Shown here: positions 25,121 to 36,060 of the stretch, piece by piece | Numbering within the stretch: position 1 is the first letter of the stretch | How the letters are laid out: each line of letters begins with the position of its first letter | NCBI RefSeq assembly: GCF_022539315.1 | Contig: NC_066313.1 | Coordinates: forward strand, 30,603,059-30,667,058 | Origin: Serinus canaria | Lineage: Eukaryota > Chordata > Aves > Passeriformes > Fringillidae | DNA length: 64,000 nucleotides | Reading direction: 5' to 3' | The notes under the pieces: generated by a model | What the model saw: only the letters and a program-made list of their open reading frames with translations | Told to the model about the DNA's origin: nothing | Database searches by the model: none | Made by a program: the position numbers and the translations under genes

Positions 25121-25620
25121 CATCACAGAGTGGTTTGGGTTTGTGCCCACAGCACAAACCCAAACCAAAGTTTAAAACTTTACCTAGTCCAACCCCGCTG
25201 CTATGGGCACAAATACCTTCCACCAGACCAGGTTGCTCAAATCTCCATTTAATCTGGTCTGTAATGTTTCCAGGGATGGGCCATCGACCACCTCTCTGGG
25301 CAACCTGTGACAGAGTTTCTCCATGCTTATTGTAAACTTCTTCCTTGTATCTAGGTTTGAATCTACACTCTTTTAGTTAAAAAACGTTACCCCTTGTCCT
25401 ATTGCTACAGGCCTTATTAAAAAGTCTGTCCCTGTCTTTGCTGCAAATTCCTTCTAACTATTGAAATGTTGGAATAGAGTCTCCGTGAAGTATTCTGTTC
25501 TCTAAGCTGGACAACCTCAACCCTCTTAGCCCTTCCTCACAGGAGAGGTGCTGCAGCCCTCAGATAATTTTTGCAACACTCCTCTCAGCCTGCTCCAATA
25601 GGTCTGTATCTTTCCTAAAT
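25121..25620 (-). mobile_element. CR1 LINE, antisense, with inverted repeat at its 3' end
   Basis: The inverted CR1 tail 'catcacagagtggtttgggt' is followed by an inverted copy of its own first bases, then the normal order 'ctagtccaacccc', 'ccaccagaccaggttgctca', 'agggatgggccatcgaccac', 'ccccttgtcctattgctaca', 'aggagaggtgctgcagccct' and 'gcctgctccaata'. About 500 bases are present, running into the antisense of the ORF2 tail. Coding capacity is lost. Confidence 0.92.
25131..25167. repeat. Perfect 16-base inverted repeat, 5-base loop
   Basis: TGGTTTGGGTTTGTGC at 25131-25146 is exactly complementary, inverted, to GCACAAACCCAAACCA at 25152-25167, with CCACA between. The left arm begins with normal CR1 antisense sequence; the right arm is an extra inverted copy. 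It probably arose by a templated (fold-back or strand-switch) event in this CR1 copy. Confidence 0.95.
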
Positions 25621-26084
25621 TAATAACATTTCTACATATTTACAGCTGATGCAGTATTCAATTTCTGACTGTGAGCTGTTGATCGCTCTGGTTCTTGGAA
25701 AGGTACAAGGCATTATGGATCTGAAGGAGAACTGGAAAAAAAAATGTGCTGTATCAATCCTTAATAAGAAAATATGTTATCAGAAGCTGCTCAAAGAAAT
25801 ACGCTTCATAAGCTGTTTAACAGTTGGTTGGAAATCACAGCCCAAAATGGCTATTTTCAAAACAGAATTCCAAACCTCTCTTTGAATCTATGTGCTTTTG
25901 TATATGTTTATGTACACATACACTTATATGTATACTTATATGTGTAGTTATAAATAAATAAATAGTAGGAAAAGGCTGCTTCACTAATACCATGAATGAT
26001 ACTTAATGTTTACAAAAGACAAGAATCTGTGGCTCAGGCTTGGAATCGAGCCATACTGGTTCAGTGTAAATTAGTAACCGCATG
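25621..26084. other. Unique stretch with TA/TG-rich patch
   Basis: Unique sequence containing the low-complexity patch listed at 25899-25964. No exon or other repeat is recognised. Confidence 0.45.
25899..25964. repeat. TA/TG-rich low-complexity patch with (TAAA)n
   Basis: A repeated 'acttatatgta'-type unit occurs twice, followed by 'ataaataaataaata'. It is a degenerate microsatellite. Confidence 0.7.
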
Positions 26085-26235
26085 CCAGGAGAGAGCTGGT
26101 CTGCTAAGATATTTGCAGTGTTTTATTGCCTGGATTAATTAATGCTAATGGTTAAGAGAATGATAATCTACTGGCTTCCAAGCGGGAGTCAGGCAGTCTT
26201 CCCTGCTCAATGGAGTGTTAGAAGATTTGAGATAT
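26085..26235. promoter_or_regulatory. Possible conserved non-coding element
   Basis: The segment holds 'ttttattgcctgg', 'ggattaattaatgctaatgg' with a palindromic TTAATTAA at 26135-26142, and 'gaatgataatctac'. Three or four homeodomain-type cores fall within about 60 bases. No repeat family matches. The regulatory role is inferred from motif clustering only. Confidence 0.28.
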
Positions 26236-29200
26236 TTGAGGCATCAGAGGAGACTAAGAGATTTATACAAGTCAGTGCTTGAGCTTCCCACTCCTGGAAA
26301 TTTGTTACTAGAAGGTATCCTGGAGTTCAAGTGGATATTATGGCTTCCTAATGGACTTTTATTCTTTTCTAATTTCTATGAATGTCAGGTTCTTAAAAAA
26401 ACTATGTATTTCATACTTTTTTTAACCTTTTTTATTTAACTTTCACTTTTTAATGCATTATGCATATGTTTGAGGTTTAGTTGCCATTTTCTGGTTTGAT
26501 CACTTTTGTACAGAATCAATCATTTCAGGTCTTTGCCTAAAGTATCCCTAAATAACAACCATTTTCACTCTCCTAATATTTTTAAATTTTTTATTAAGCT
26601 GGTAATCTTTCATTTCAAAATACCTCTGTATGCGTTCAATGAAAGACCAAACCCATTTTGTTTTCCTTTTTGCATGATAGCTAAGACTGTAACTTAGACT
26701 TCTAGCTTACGGAAACAGATCTGAAGATCAAAGAGGATCTGAGAAAAGGAACCATTCATTAACTCAAAAAATTTAAAAATTTGAGCCATATAAAAAACCA
26801 AGCATATTATGAAAGAGGGGTCAAAAATGTTGGAGTGATATTATTAAGATTCTACCATTCTGTTCTTGTGGCTTCTTTATATCAATAGAAACTTATTTTC
26901 TACAGAAAAAAATCCCTACAACTATTATTTACATAAATATTGTAGGGACTATTTCTACTACACAATTAAAAAGAAGACTAAAGATACCCTGATAATAAGG
27001 AACTTATCACTCTGAAGATTGGAAAGTTGGTGACTAACTGAATTAGAAACTGAAGATTTACATACCATTGCTAAATAAATGCTCCTCAAGGATTTAATTT
27101 GTTGTTATTTACTGAAAATAGTCATTTTTAACCGGAAGCAATCATTAAAGATTTACATACATACAAGTCTAATAAGAAAAAGGAAGTATTTATATTTCTT
27201 GTATTTTCCAAAGAGTACTGCTGTTCCTATTATGTGACAACGATAAAGTTCCTTTAAGTACTTCTTAGAGAGAAAGTTTTGTTCCTGAAGATTGATCCCC
27301 TTTATGACAACAACTCAACATAACCCTGCTTCTTTCATCTGAGAAGTGTGAGACAGGTGTGGAGAATATTTCTTGGCATGGAACTTTTATGTTTTTAAGT
27401 TCCCTGTATCTTTAATTTATTTCCTTCTAGCAGCTGGCACAGTAGATTTTTAAACCATTCCTGTAACTTTTTTGGATAAAAATTTTATACCCCTTCAAGG
27501 ACACCCACAAGTCATGTATTGACTTGACAGGGGAGGCTGTCAGAGTCTTGATAGTATTTTCAGTTCCTTTAGTTTTATCCTCTGAGAAACAGTCTTTGTT
27601 ATCCAAGAGTGGCTACTGAGTACATGTTTTGACTGGCACTGATTCAGGCACTGCTCTTTTCACTGATGCTAGCTGGTTTAGATATCAGCCTACACTTTCA
27701 GAAGCAAGGTCTGAAAACATAGTCTAAAAATTACTCTGGCAATCACATATACTCATCATTTAAAGCCAGAAGAGAATTCAAGATCATTTTGCGTGACTCC
27801 ATGTTATGTTACAATCCATTACATTTAAGCCTCACACCTTATTAATTTCAAAAATTCAGTTTGACTATACTGTGTAGGTCCAGATTAATCCTGTATAACA
27901 TAAGACACCCAGTGAAACGTCCCTCATGGATCCTCTGCTTACAAGAATATATAGAAAAAAATAACCCCTCAATTGGGCAAACCAGACCAGGATATGAGCT
28001 GTCCTGTGAAGAACTCCTTCTTCATGTACACAAAGATGACCTTGAACTTCTCAAAAAATGCCTGAGAGTTTAAATGACTATTTCTATGACCCTGTGGCAA
28101 CTCCCATGGCAAAAGCCAAAGAATTTCAGGGAAATTAAGGAATAAACAGAGAACAGAAAAAAAAAGTATTATTACAACACCGAATAAAGTCCCAGCATAT
28201 CAAATTCTTGCATAGAAAATGCAGATTCACAAACAGCAGAACTTGACAAAAATATGTAAAAACTAGAAATTTAAAGGACACAAAAGTATAGGCAAGTGGC
28301 TGATTAGGAACAACTAAATACACTGAGATTCTTTAGCTTGCCAGAGGCAGCTGAGAGAGACTATGACTGAGACAGTCTGGATGTTTTCATGGTCCCTTTC
28401 AACACCAGAGCTAGCTAACAGCAAACGAAGCCAGGTGGCCAGCTGCACCAAAGGGAAGGGATTTGTGTGCATGTGTGTCCCAGGGTCAAGCCACGAGAAC
28501 ACAGCCGTGCTGCACAGTGTGTAGTTAAGCGGTGGAACTAAGAAGTCTGATAAAATGAAATAAGGAGCATTTGTTGTCTATGACTTCCATCCTCCAGAGG
28601 GTTTTAAAGAAATCTTATAATTTAACTACTGTGCTTCATAAATAGGAAACCTGTTGCTTATTTGAACAGTGCAGGAGGTATAAATGACAAAAAAGTGAGA
28701 GAAAAAGTTAATTGACTTGCAGCTTTGGCAGCTCCAGGAAGAGACACTATGTACAGACAGAATAGTAGCTCAGGAGTGATGATGACTGGTGTTGGGCAAA
28801 GCAACATCTGTCTGAGAAAAAACATCTGGACTGCTGCAGCATTCAGTGAGGAGTAAAATTTATCTTGAAGATTTTGCCTATGGACTGGCAAAAACGCAGT
28901 TTTTACACAGAATTGTTTTACAGCAGTTCAATATAATTGCATCAGAAATTTTAAGGATACTTCAAAGTGACTATCACAGATACTCTTTTAGGGAGTTTTG
29001 CCATTAGCATCACATCAACAATATTCAAAACACTTCCAAAAAGCCATTTGAGAACCAGACCACACCTCATATTTGAGATCAATACACAGAAACCTTCCCA
29101 CTTATTCAGTATCCATGGGTTTGGATTCTATTTCAGATATTCTCAGCTGCACTTGGGCCACAATGAAATGCTACAGAAAGCTGTGATCCCACCCTCACAG

Positions 29201-29789
29201 ATGTTCAAGCAGCAGCTTGGCTGATATAGCTCATAAATTCAGAGTAGGGGGTGGCTGGAAAATGCTGCTTTCAGCTGTCCAATGTGAATGTCAAAAGGAA
29301 TGAGCATATGGTTAAAAAAATCACAGACTGTCCTAACCTCTACCTGCAACTGAATGCAGGAGAAAATATGCCTTTCTGCTTTTAAAGAATTAATTGTGTA
29401 ACAGAAGTCATATGCCAGAATTGCAGCAGTGGTAACTGATTTCATATAAGCAAATTCTGCCTGATATAAAAGAATACAGTTGTTCCATGGTAAGGAAACA
29501 CAGCCTTTGTGAATTCAATCAACGAGTTTTTAAACAGTGACATTAAAAAGAAAGTGACTAGCTTTAGGGTATTTGAAGTATTGTAACCCCATAAAGTTTA
29601 AGCACTGGCAGGAAAAAAGAGTAATTGCTAAAGCAAACAGCTCAGCAGCTGGTTTACTTGTGTATCAGCAAGTGGTGATGACCATGATCCTGCATCCTTG
29701 CAGCTGCAAGAAGAGATGGCCCATATATATATACATAATATAAGGCTGCTGGAACTACAGAATGATCAAAATGGAGAGAGATAGGATAT
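26236..29789. other. Unique AT-rich stretch
   Basis: About 3.5 kb without a recognised repeat family. A short (TA)n patch lies at 29723-29742. Frames of up to 85 codons show no domain. A 70-codon frame at 27861-28073 is lysine- and leucine-rich near its end but has no known match. Confidence 0.5.
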
Positions 29790-29990
29790 CAGGGAAGTAT
29801 TTTTCACTGAAATGGTGGTCAAGCACTGGAACAGGCTGCTCAGGGAAGTCCTGGAAACCTGACAAGCCTGAAGATGGGCGACATGGTTTAGGGACACGAT
29901 TTAGTGGTGGACTTGGCAGTGCTGGGTTAATGGCTGGACTTCGTGTTCTTAGAATTATTTTCCAGGCCTCAGGATTCTATGATTCTCTGA
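29790..29990 (+). mobile_element. CR1 LINE, 3' end with internal rearrangement, sense
   Basis: 'caagcactggaacaggctgc' (HWNRLP-type tail) is followed by a shortened middle, then 'acatggtttagggacacgat' and 'ttagtggtggacttggcagt', 'gctgggttaatggctggact', ending 'ggattctatgattct'. The 'gacatggtttag' motif is followed at once by a similar 'gacacgatttag', suggesting a small local duplication. The usual 'cctggaggtgttcaaaaaac' portion is deleted or scrambled. Confidence 0.88.
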
Positions 29991-30883
29991 TCCTGATACA
30001 TGCTGCAATGTTTTCTGCACATCATTGCATCAGTAACGAAAGATGATACCCCTCTGTAATAATTCTGCAGCTCTCTGCAATTTAACTTGGTGAATGAGCA
30101 GCTCTCCTCTTTTGATCATCAGATGATGAGTGCTGCCTGTCTAAGTAAGGAGTCAGTGTTTTCAGATCGACCATTTACCTGCTGAGATCAAACAGCAGAG
30201 TCACCTTTCAGGTATAACATCATATATCCAGAGACACCCCTGCTATGGCAGAAATTACTCGTGCCTCTCATGATGAGGGAATTGCATTCATCCAGCAGGA
30301 GGTGAAAGAAGACACCTCCTCACTATGTGTTAATGTTTCTGTGATCCAGCAGCCCATGGGGAACCCTCCAGCTTCACACTCCACAAATGCTCAGCAAGAC
30401 ATAAGCTGTCCATTTATAAGCCCACAGTGTCCAGCACGGATGGTGGTTTCAAGTCCTTCTCAATGTGTAAAACTGAGGCTAAAGCCCATACAGCAACTAC
30501 TCTAAAACCCTCTCTTGTATGTTGTGGCTACTATGGTCTCAACAGCAAGCAATTCAGATTATTGCTCAAGGCCTATATCCCAACTCATCCTATCCACTGA
30601 ACAAAGGAAAAAAACCATGACACACAAATTAAACATGGATAGTAAGCTCTCTGATCTCACTGCAGTGAGTAAAGTTTAAATGATTTTAAATTACTTCTTT
30701 ATTTTTGGATTAGCATATTCCTGTTTAAGTTATAAAAGAAAAAAACAAAATCAAAACTAAATCAAACACATAGCCACACAGCTCTCAAAAGTTGCTTCAT
30801 ATAGGTTACCTGTAGTAAGTCTATAAAATTCAGCCCATTTGGAAAAATATATTAAATTCTATATTTATTAGACTCAAATATAA
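29991..30883. other. Unique spacer between two tail-to-tail CR1 copies
   Basis: About 0.9 kb. An 86-codon frame at 30245-30505 on the plus strand has no known domain. No other feature is recognised. Confidence 0.45.
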
Positions 30884-31262
30884 TGGAATCATAGAATGGA
30901 CTGCGGTGGAAGGTACATTAAAGAACATCTAGTTCCAACCCCACAGTCATGGACAGGGACACCTTCCACTAGACCAGGTTGCTCAAAGCCCCATCTAATG
31001 AGACCTTAACACTTCCAGGGATAGGGCTGCCAAAGCTTCACTGGGCAGCCTTCGCCACTGCCTCACCACCCTTCCAGTAAAGAATTTCTTCCTAAACTAA
31101 ACCTATCCTCTTTAAGCTTAAAACCATTACCCCTTTTATTGTCACTCCATGCCTGTGTCAAAGGACCCTCTCCAGCTCTTTATGTACTGGAATGTGGTAT
31201 AAGGTCTCTTTGAAGCCTGCTTTTCTGCAGGCTGAACTGCCTCAACTCTCTTAGTCTGTCTA
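30884..31262 (-). mobile_element. CR1 LINE, antisense
   Basis: The inverted tail 'ggaatcatagaatgga' leads into 'tctagttccaaccccacagt', 'ccactagaccaggttgctca', 'cacttccagggatagg', 'aagaatttcttcctaaact', 'ccctctccagctcttta' and 'gcaggctgaactgcctcaac'. The copy stops near 31262, where the ORF2 tail would begin. It is moderately diverged. Confidence 0.92.
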
Positions 31263-31369
31263 TTTATAATAGACTCCAGGGGTTAAGCTAGAGACACACA
31301 GGAAATTAGCTGCATGCAGTGTCTCCGACAGGGACAATATTCTCACCTCCTTACAAACAGCAATTAAAA
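31263..31369. other. Short unique junction
   Basis: Sequence flanking the CR1 5' truncation. Nothing is recognised. Confidence 0.4.
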
Positions 31370-31640
31370 TGCCCAGACACGTGAAGAAATGTTTTTTCTT
31401 AATCCTATTAAAATTCACCCATTACTAGGAATGCATTCTGTTAAATGCATGGTTTGCCCTAAGTGCTATGCTACTGCATTTTACCTGGAATACTTAATTG
31501 TTTCCCAAGAATAGCAAATGGTTAACAGCTCTTCGTACAGGAGCTGTGGAATGGTTTCTGTAAATTTCACAGCAGTTCATTGCCTGCATTTACACCTAGT
31601 GAAAAACTGACTTTCAGGAAAGAAAAAAAGGAAAAAAAAA
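31370..31640. promoter_or_regulatory. Possible conserved non-coding element
   Basis: Mixed-composition, non-repetitive sequence with 'cttaatcctattaaaattca' (an OTX/PITX-type TAATCC core), 'aggaatgcattctgtt' (a TEAD-type GGAATG and an imperfect palindrome) and 'gaatacttaattgtttccc'. It looks like ancient unique sequence; the regulatory role is inferred. Confidence 0.25.
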
Positions 31641-34266
31641 AGGAAAATGCACAGAAGAAGCAGATAAGCTTTATAGATCCTAGAAGGCAAATGTGGAACT
31701 AGTGCTACAAAGAAGCTGTCTGCCTCCCGAGAGTGCAAAGTACCTCAGAGGTGTCAAAATACGAAGGTAGAGAGATAGAGCTTCCTCAGGTTAATGGTCT
31801 GATAATATCACTGTTGAGACCTGGAAAGCCATTGCCTCAACATCCATTTCTAGCAATGTTGATATAAACTCCGCAGGGGTGGGGCTAGGGGCAAATTCTG
31901 GGGCTTTGCCTGCCAGGCTGATGAAAGAAGGAAAATCTATTTCACTGCTTAAAAGACAAGAGTGGCTTTTGGTGCAGGAGGTCAGACAGATACACGGGTA
32001 AGTTGCTGTATAGGAGTAGTCTCAAAAAGGACTACTGAAATGAAAACCAGATAAGGGCCTGGAACAAGATCCTACAGTCTATTAATGCCCTGGGATAGTG
32101 TAAGAGAGACACATGGGAACTCAGACATAAGGAAAGTGGCGGGGGCGGGGGGGGGTTGCAGTGTTGACAACAAATATGTTTGTTCTATGGTAGGTAAAAA
32201 ACCCCTTGGAACAAAAAGCTCTTGCAGGCTGATATGGGAAGAAAAGCCAGTTTGTGGTGAATACAATGGGGAATTTGTTCACGTTGATGCAGACAAACCC
32301 ATCACTTGAAAGCTGAAGTCGTTGTTTTGACCCTGTTCACTCCATGTTATCGAGTCAACTCAACTGGGTATTTAATCCCCCCAGAACTAAAGAAATCCAT
32401 TTCTCTCCCCTCTTGCGAAAAAAAGGAAAACTGACTGCTCTGGGTGTATCTCCAGCAGACTTAGGCCCAGCAGGTGCTGGATGGGTGCAGCCTGTTCATG
32501 GCTGACTGCATTTTGCAAGTGTTGCTATCAGTGCAAATGAGAAAGCTGCTCCACACATGGTCCCCAACCAGTGTTTTCTTCATTTCTGACTAAATCTGTA
32601 GCTAGAAATGGAATTTTTAAATTCTTCTCTAACATAATTTAGGGTGCAGTCATTTCTACAGAGCCTTCTGGTACAAAAGCATTTCAGGTCATAGGGCACA
32701 ATGAAACACCAAGACAATGAAGCAAAATTAATGAAAAAAAAGTATCTGGAAAAAAGAAGAAAAATGAGCACAGTATTCTGATTCTTAGTAACAATCATCT
32801 GCCTTCATGAAAATTTCAGGTGGACACTCCGGGAAGACAAGGATGAGTTCTTAATCTAATGAACGAGCAGAGAGAGCAACAGCAAAAACATGAGAAATAT
32901 CTGGCTGAAATCACTCCTTAGGCTGATTATTATATGCTGGATGTAGTTATCTGTTAGAGCTGAGCTTTTCTGAGTTATAAGGACAGGAAGGACATTCTGG
33001 ATTGAGACAGTGCTCTAGAACAGGTATCCAACTTTACTACCAGCATAACATGGGTTCCCTTTCATATCATATGAGCATCCTCAGTTCTCTTTCTCTGAGA
33101 ACACAGGAAATGAGTTCAGAGTTAAATAATTCTCTGGGTTAAATAATTTAGGCTTCTAGAAGGAAAGGTCAGCTTGCAAGTGTTATTTTAAAATGAATAA
33201 AACAGTACAGGTACTCAAAAAATGGCAAGAAGCAATAATCCCATCCAGGCACCTTATATTTTTTAAACATTGCAGCAAAGGAAACCACGAATTTCAACAA
33301 TGAAAAGAACTTGCTCTCCCAATAACAAACTGGAGATCCTACCACAGTATCCAGCAAATCTAGCTCTACATCTGATAGTACTCTACATCCAAGACCTTTG
33401 CACGTTGCACCCAGTCCACAGGACTCACATTCAAACCCCGTGAGAAAACATCATGTCCAAAGAGTCCTTCCAATCTGGTCTATAAAAAGTTTCTCCTATA
33501 ATAATAAGGTACTAAGCATTGCATTAAATATTTCTGGATGGGCAGATCTGCCAGACCCTTGCTTCACCATGGGAGTCCTCTGTCCTGAATAATGTCAGGA
33601 GGACATTGCAATGAGTCAGTCATGAGTAACTATATTAAGTATTTATTATCTTGTGGTCACCATCCTTCATGAACGATACAGAAGATGATGGGGGTCAAAG
33701 ACAGGATGAAAAGTAAGAGATACTGGTTTCAGGGCAGCAGAGAACAGAACAGACAAGGAGATCAGAACAAGGGTACGTGGTTCTATGGGCGCATGGATGA
33801 TGGGCTCAGAACGGAAAATTAAGGATGTCACGTAGCTATGAAAGAACAGGGAGCCAGAAGAATAAACTTGCAGAGCAAGACAGCTGCTGAATGAAGTCTT
33901 CTCAGAAGGTGTACTAGTGGCAGCGTTTGGGAAATAAAAAGTGGTAGTAGAGCCTCTGAATTTACATGGTAGGAAAATGAGAGACAGATGTAGGGGTAGA
34001 AGTAGGAGTGAGGAGGGGAGAGGAAGAAAACAGACCTTGAAGACGGAAAGATGTGGGAATAAATCTCAAGCAAATGTGCAAACAGTAATGGATAATAATA
34101 GCACTCAGATGTTATGTAAGAGCTTGTGTGTTTGCTGAGGGAACAACAAACTTCAGGCGCAGTAAAAGAAGATGGGCAGCTTTACGACAGGGACGTTTGT
34201 GTACAAAGTAACAGCAGGCTTTCTCAGCAGAGGCGAGATTTACATCCTATACAAAGATATCAGGGA
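31641..34266. other. Unique stretch
   Basis: About 2.6 kb with no recognised exon or repeat family. It holds the G-run listed at 32141-32155. Short frames on both strands show no domain. Confidence 0.5.
32141..32155 (+). other. G-run, possible G-quadruplex
   Basis: Fourteen G with a single C interruption (G5, C, G9), preceded by 'gtggc'. Long uninterrupted G runs can stack as a quadruplex. It lies in unique sequence with no gene nearby, and such homopolymers are also prone to sequencing length error. Confidence 0.5.
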
Positions 34267-34555
34267 ACAACAGAATGGTTGGTATTTAAAGGATTTTAAA
34301 GATCACTCCATTCCAGCCCCCTGCCATGGGTAAGGACACCTTCCTCTAGACCAGGCTGTTCAGGTCCCCATCTAACCCATCCCTGAACACTTCCAGAGGT
34401 GTGATAGATACAACTTTCATGGGAAGCCTGAGCCAGTGCCTCACCACCCTCAGAGTGAGGAATTTCTTCCTAATATCTAATCTGAACGTAACTTCTTTCT
34501 GTTTAAAGCCTTTATTCCTTATCCTATCAGTACAAAAGAATACATGTCAAAATAA
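34267..34555 (-). mobile_element. CR1 LINE, antisense
   Basis: 'acagaatggttggtatttaa' marks the inverted 3' end, followed by 'ccagccccctgccatgggta', 'ctctagaccaggctgttcag', 'cacttccagaggtg', 'gtgcctcaccaccctcagag', 'aggaatttcttcctaatatc' and 'ccttatcctatcagtacaaa'. It has no coding part. The class is that of 30884-31262. Confidence 0.92.
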
Positions 34556-35509
34556 TGCCTGTCTGGGAACGACAAACAATCATGTACTTTATAAAGGTTG
34601 TGAAAGCTCAACAGTAAACAGGCCCAGGGACAAGGGCAGCTTCTGTTTACATCAGTGCTGGCACTCTTCTCACAAGTCCTGAGGAAGGACCAGAGCTCTG
34701 AAGATGCTGCCTGAGGAAGAGTACATCCAGGACACAGCATTATCCATTCTTGTCTTATTGCCCAGAAACACACTCATCTTTCATAATCAGCAAGACAGCA
34801 GCAAAACTGTCTGGCATAGCACCATGTTTTCATTTTTCTTCATTTAATTGTGCTCTGTCCCATGGCACGGATCAACAAGCAAACAACAACATGCAAAAAA
34901 GAAACTAGGAGCTCGTCAGCAGGTCTGACTGGGGAGATTTACTTCTTGAGAGCTGGGCACAGAGCCAGATACATCGATGGTGGGACTTGCTAAGGGACAT
35001 GGAGGCAGTGCTGGGTTTTGTAAACAATTCTGAAAGAAGAGGCCAGAAAACCAAAATCTGAAAGAAATAATCTTTCAATTTCACATACTGACATAAAACT
35101 CCACTGGAGAAACTGTCTGAACTCTTAGCTGGCATTGCACAACACTTGAACCTCCACCAGAGCTTGCACAAACTGAAATTTACAAGAACAGAGCAAAGCC
35201 AGGTTTCGTATTTTCCCAACCTGGCAAAAGAATCCTGTGGCTTAACTGAAACGGTTTTTCTGACACATCATCTCTTAATTCTCACTCATTCCTTCTCTCT
35301 ATCCCTCTCAGGATCTCTTCTCCCACCCCCCCAAATCAGACTGTCTCCTTGAACAACGCAACATCTCAATGCAATCTTAATCTGATTCCCCAAAAGGTGC
35401 GGAGTCCCCTTTTCCCTCTCTCCTTGGCATCTGCTATCTCTACAGCAGAGACTGAACCTGTTCTCCTGCGTGCAGGCTCTCGGTGCTGCCTTGGCCATTT
35501 TCTGAGTCA
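34556..35509. other. Unique stretch before the CpG-dense block
   Basis: About 1 kb. A 104-codon minus-strand frame at 34905-35219 shows no domain. From about 35280 the sequence becomes pyrimidine-rich, and it may already belong to the LTR-like or promoter block that follows. Confidence 0.45.
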
Positions 35510-35599
35510 CGGCCTTCTCACACTGTAAAGAACTGCTGAAGAGTGACTTGTTTCACCATTGCCCGACTCCCTCGATAAGATATGGAAAGACAGTGGGCC

Positions 35600-35880
35600 A
35601 CGATTGTCCCTGAAGGCCCGGCCGTGGCGATCCCTAGCGAGGGCAGCCCGTGCGCTCTGCCGCGCCGCCATCGCATCTGAGCGCCCTCAGCACCCAGCTG
35701 CGCGTGCCGCCGAGCGCTCGCGCGGAGCGCCGCGCACGTGGCGAGCGGGCGGTTGCCATGGTGCCCAGGTTGGCGTGAAAGCGCTGAGTCACTGCCGTAA
35801 AGCGGCGCTGAGGCAGAGGGAGGGAAAGCGCTCTTCGTGGGACGCCGCCGGTCCTTGGTGGTGATTCCCCGTCTCCCTTC
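35600..35880. promoter_or_regulatory. CpG-dense block with promoter-type motifs
   Basis: I count about 38 CpG dinucleotides between 35581 and 35880, whereas the rest of the window is CpG-poor. Motifs include CACGTG (E-box) at 35735-35740, GTTGCCATGG (RFX X-box half-site type) at 35752-35761 and TGAGTCA (AP-1/NF-E2 type) at 35785-35791. No TATA box is evident near these sites. CpG retention suggests germline hypomethylation or recent arrival. It is either the U3 of the LTR described over the same region or an independent promoter. Confidence 0.6.
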
Positions 35881-35941
35881 CTGTAATTCGTGGCTTTTTC
35901 CTCTTTTTCTGTATCATTCCTTTCTCTTTTCTTTGATAGTG

Positions 35942-35947
35942 AATAAA
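35942..35947 (+). promoter_or_regulatory. Polyadenylation signal AATAAA
   Basis: The hexamer follows a T/C-rich stretch and precedes a U5-like GT-rich segment ('gtttgtgtctact'), the layout of an LTR R/U5 junction. Isolated AATAAA is common by chance; the context is what gives it weight. Confidence 0.45.
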
Positions 35948-36060
35948 AGTGAATTATCGTTTTGATCGCTGCCGTTTGACCTCGTTTGTGTCTACTCGCT
36001 CTGGCTATTCGAATCCATCCTGCCCCACCCTCCGCGTCTGAACAGATCCAGATCGGGACG

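Larger units (their letters stand above)
35510..36060 (+). mobile_element. Probable endogenous retrovirus LTR (boundaries unsure)
   Basis: The order of parts fits a retroviral LTR: a GC-rich U3-like portion, a pyrimidine-rich stretch, the signal AATAAA at 35942-35947, then within ~20 bases a U5-like segment 'cgctgccgtttgacctcg' and 'gaatccatcctgccccacc', ending near 'agatccagatcgggacgcc'. From memory this texture resembles songbird LTRs, but I cannot confirm a family. I could not fix the TG...CA ends or a target-site duplication. No primer binding site, gag, pol or env is seen downstream, so it would be a solo LTR. The alternative is a CpG-island promoter of a host gene or long non-coding RNA. 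Confidence 0.45.
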
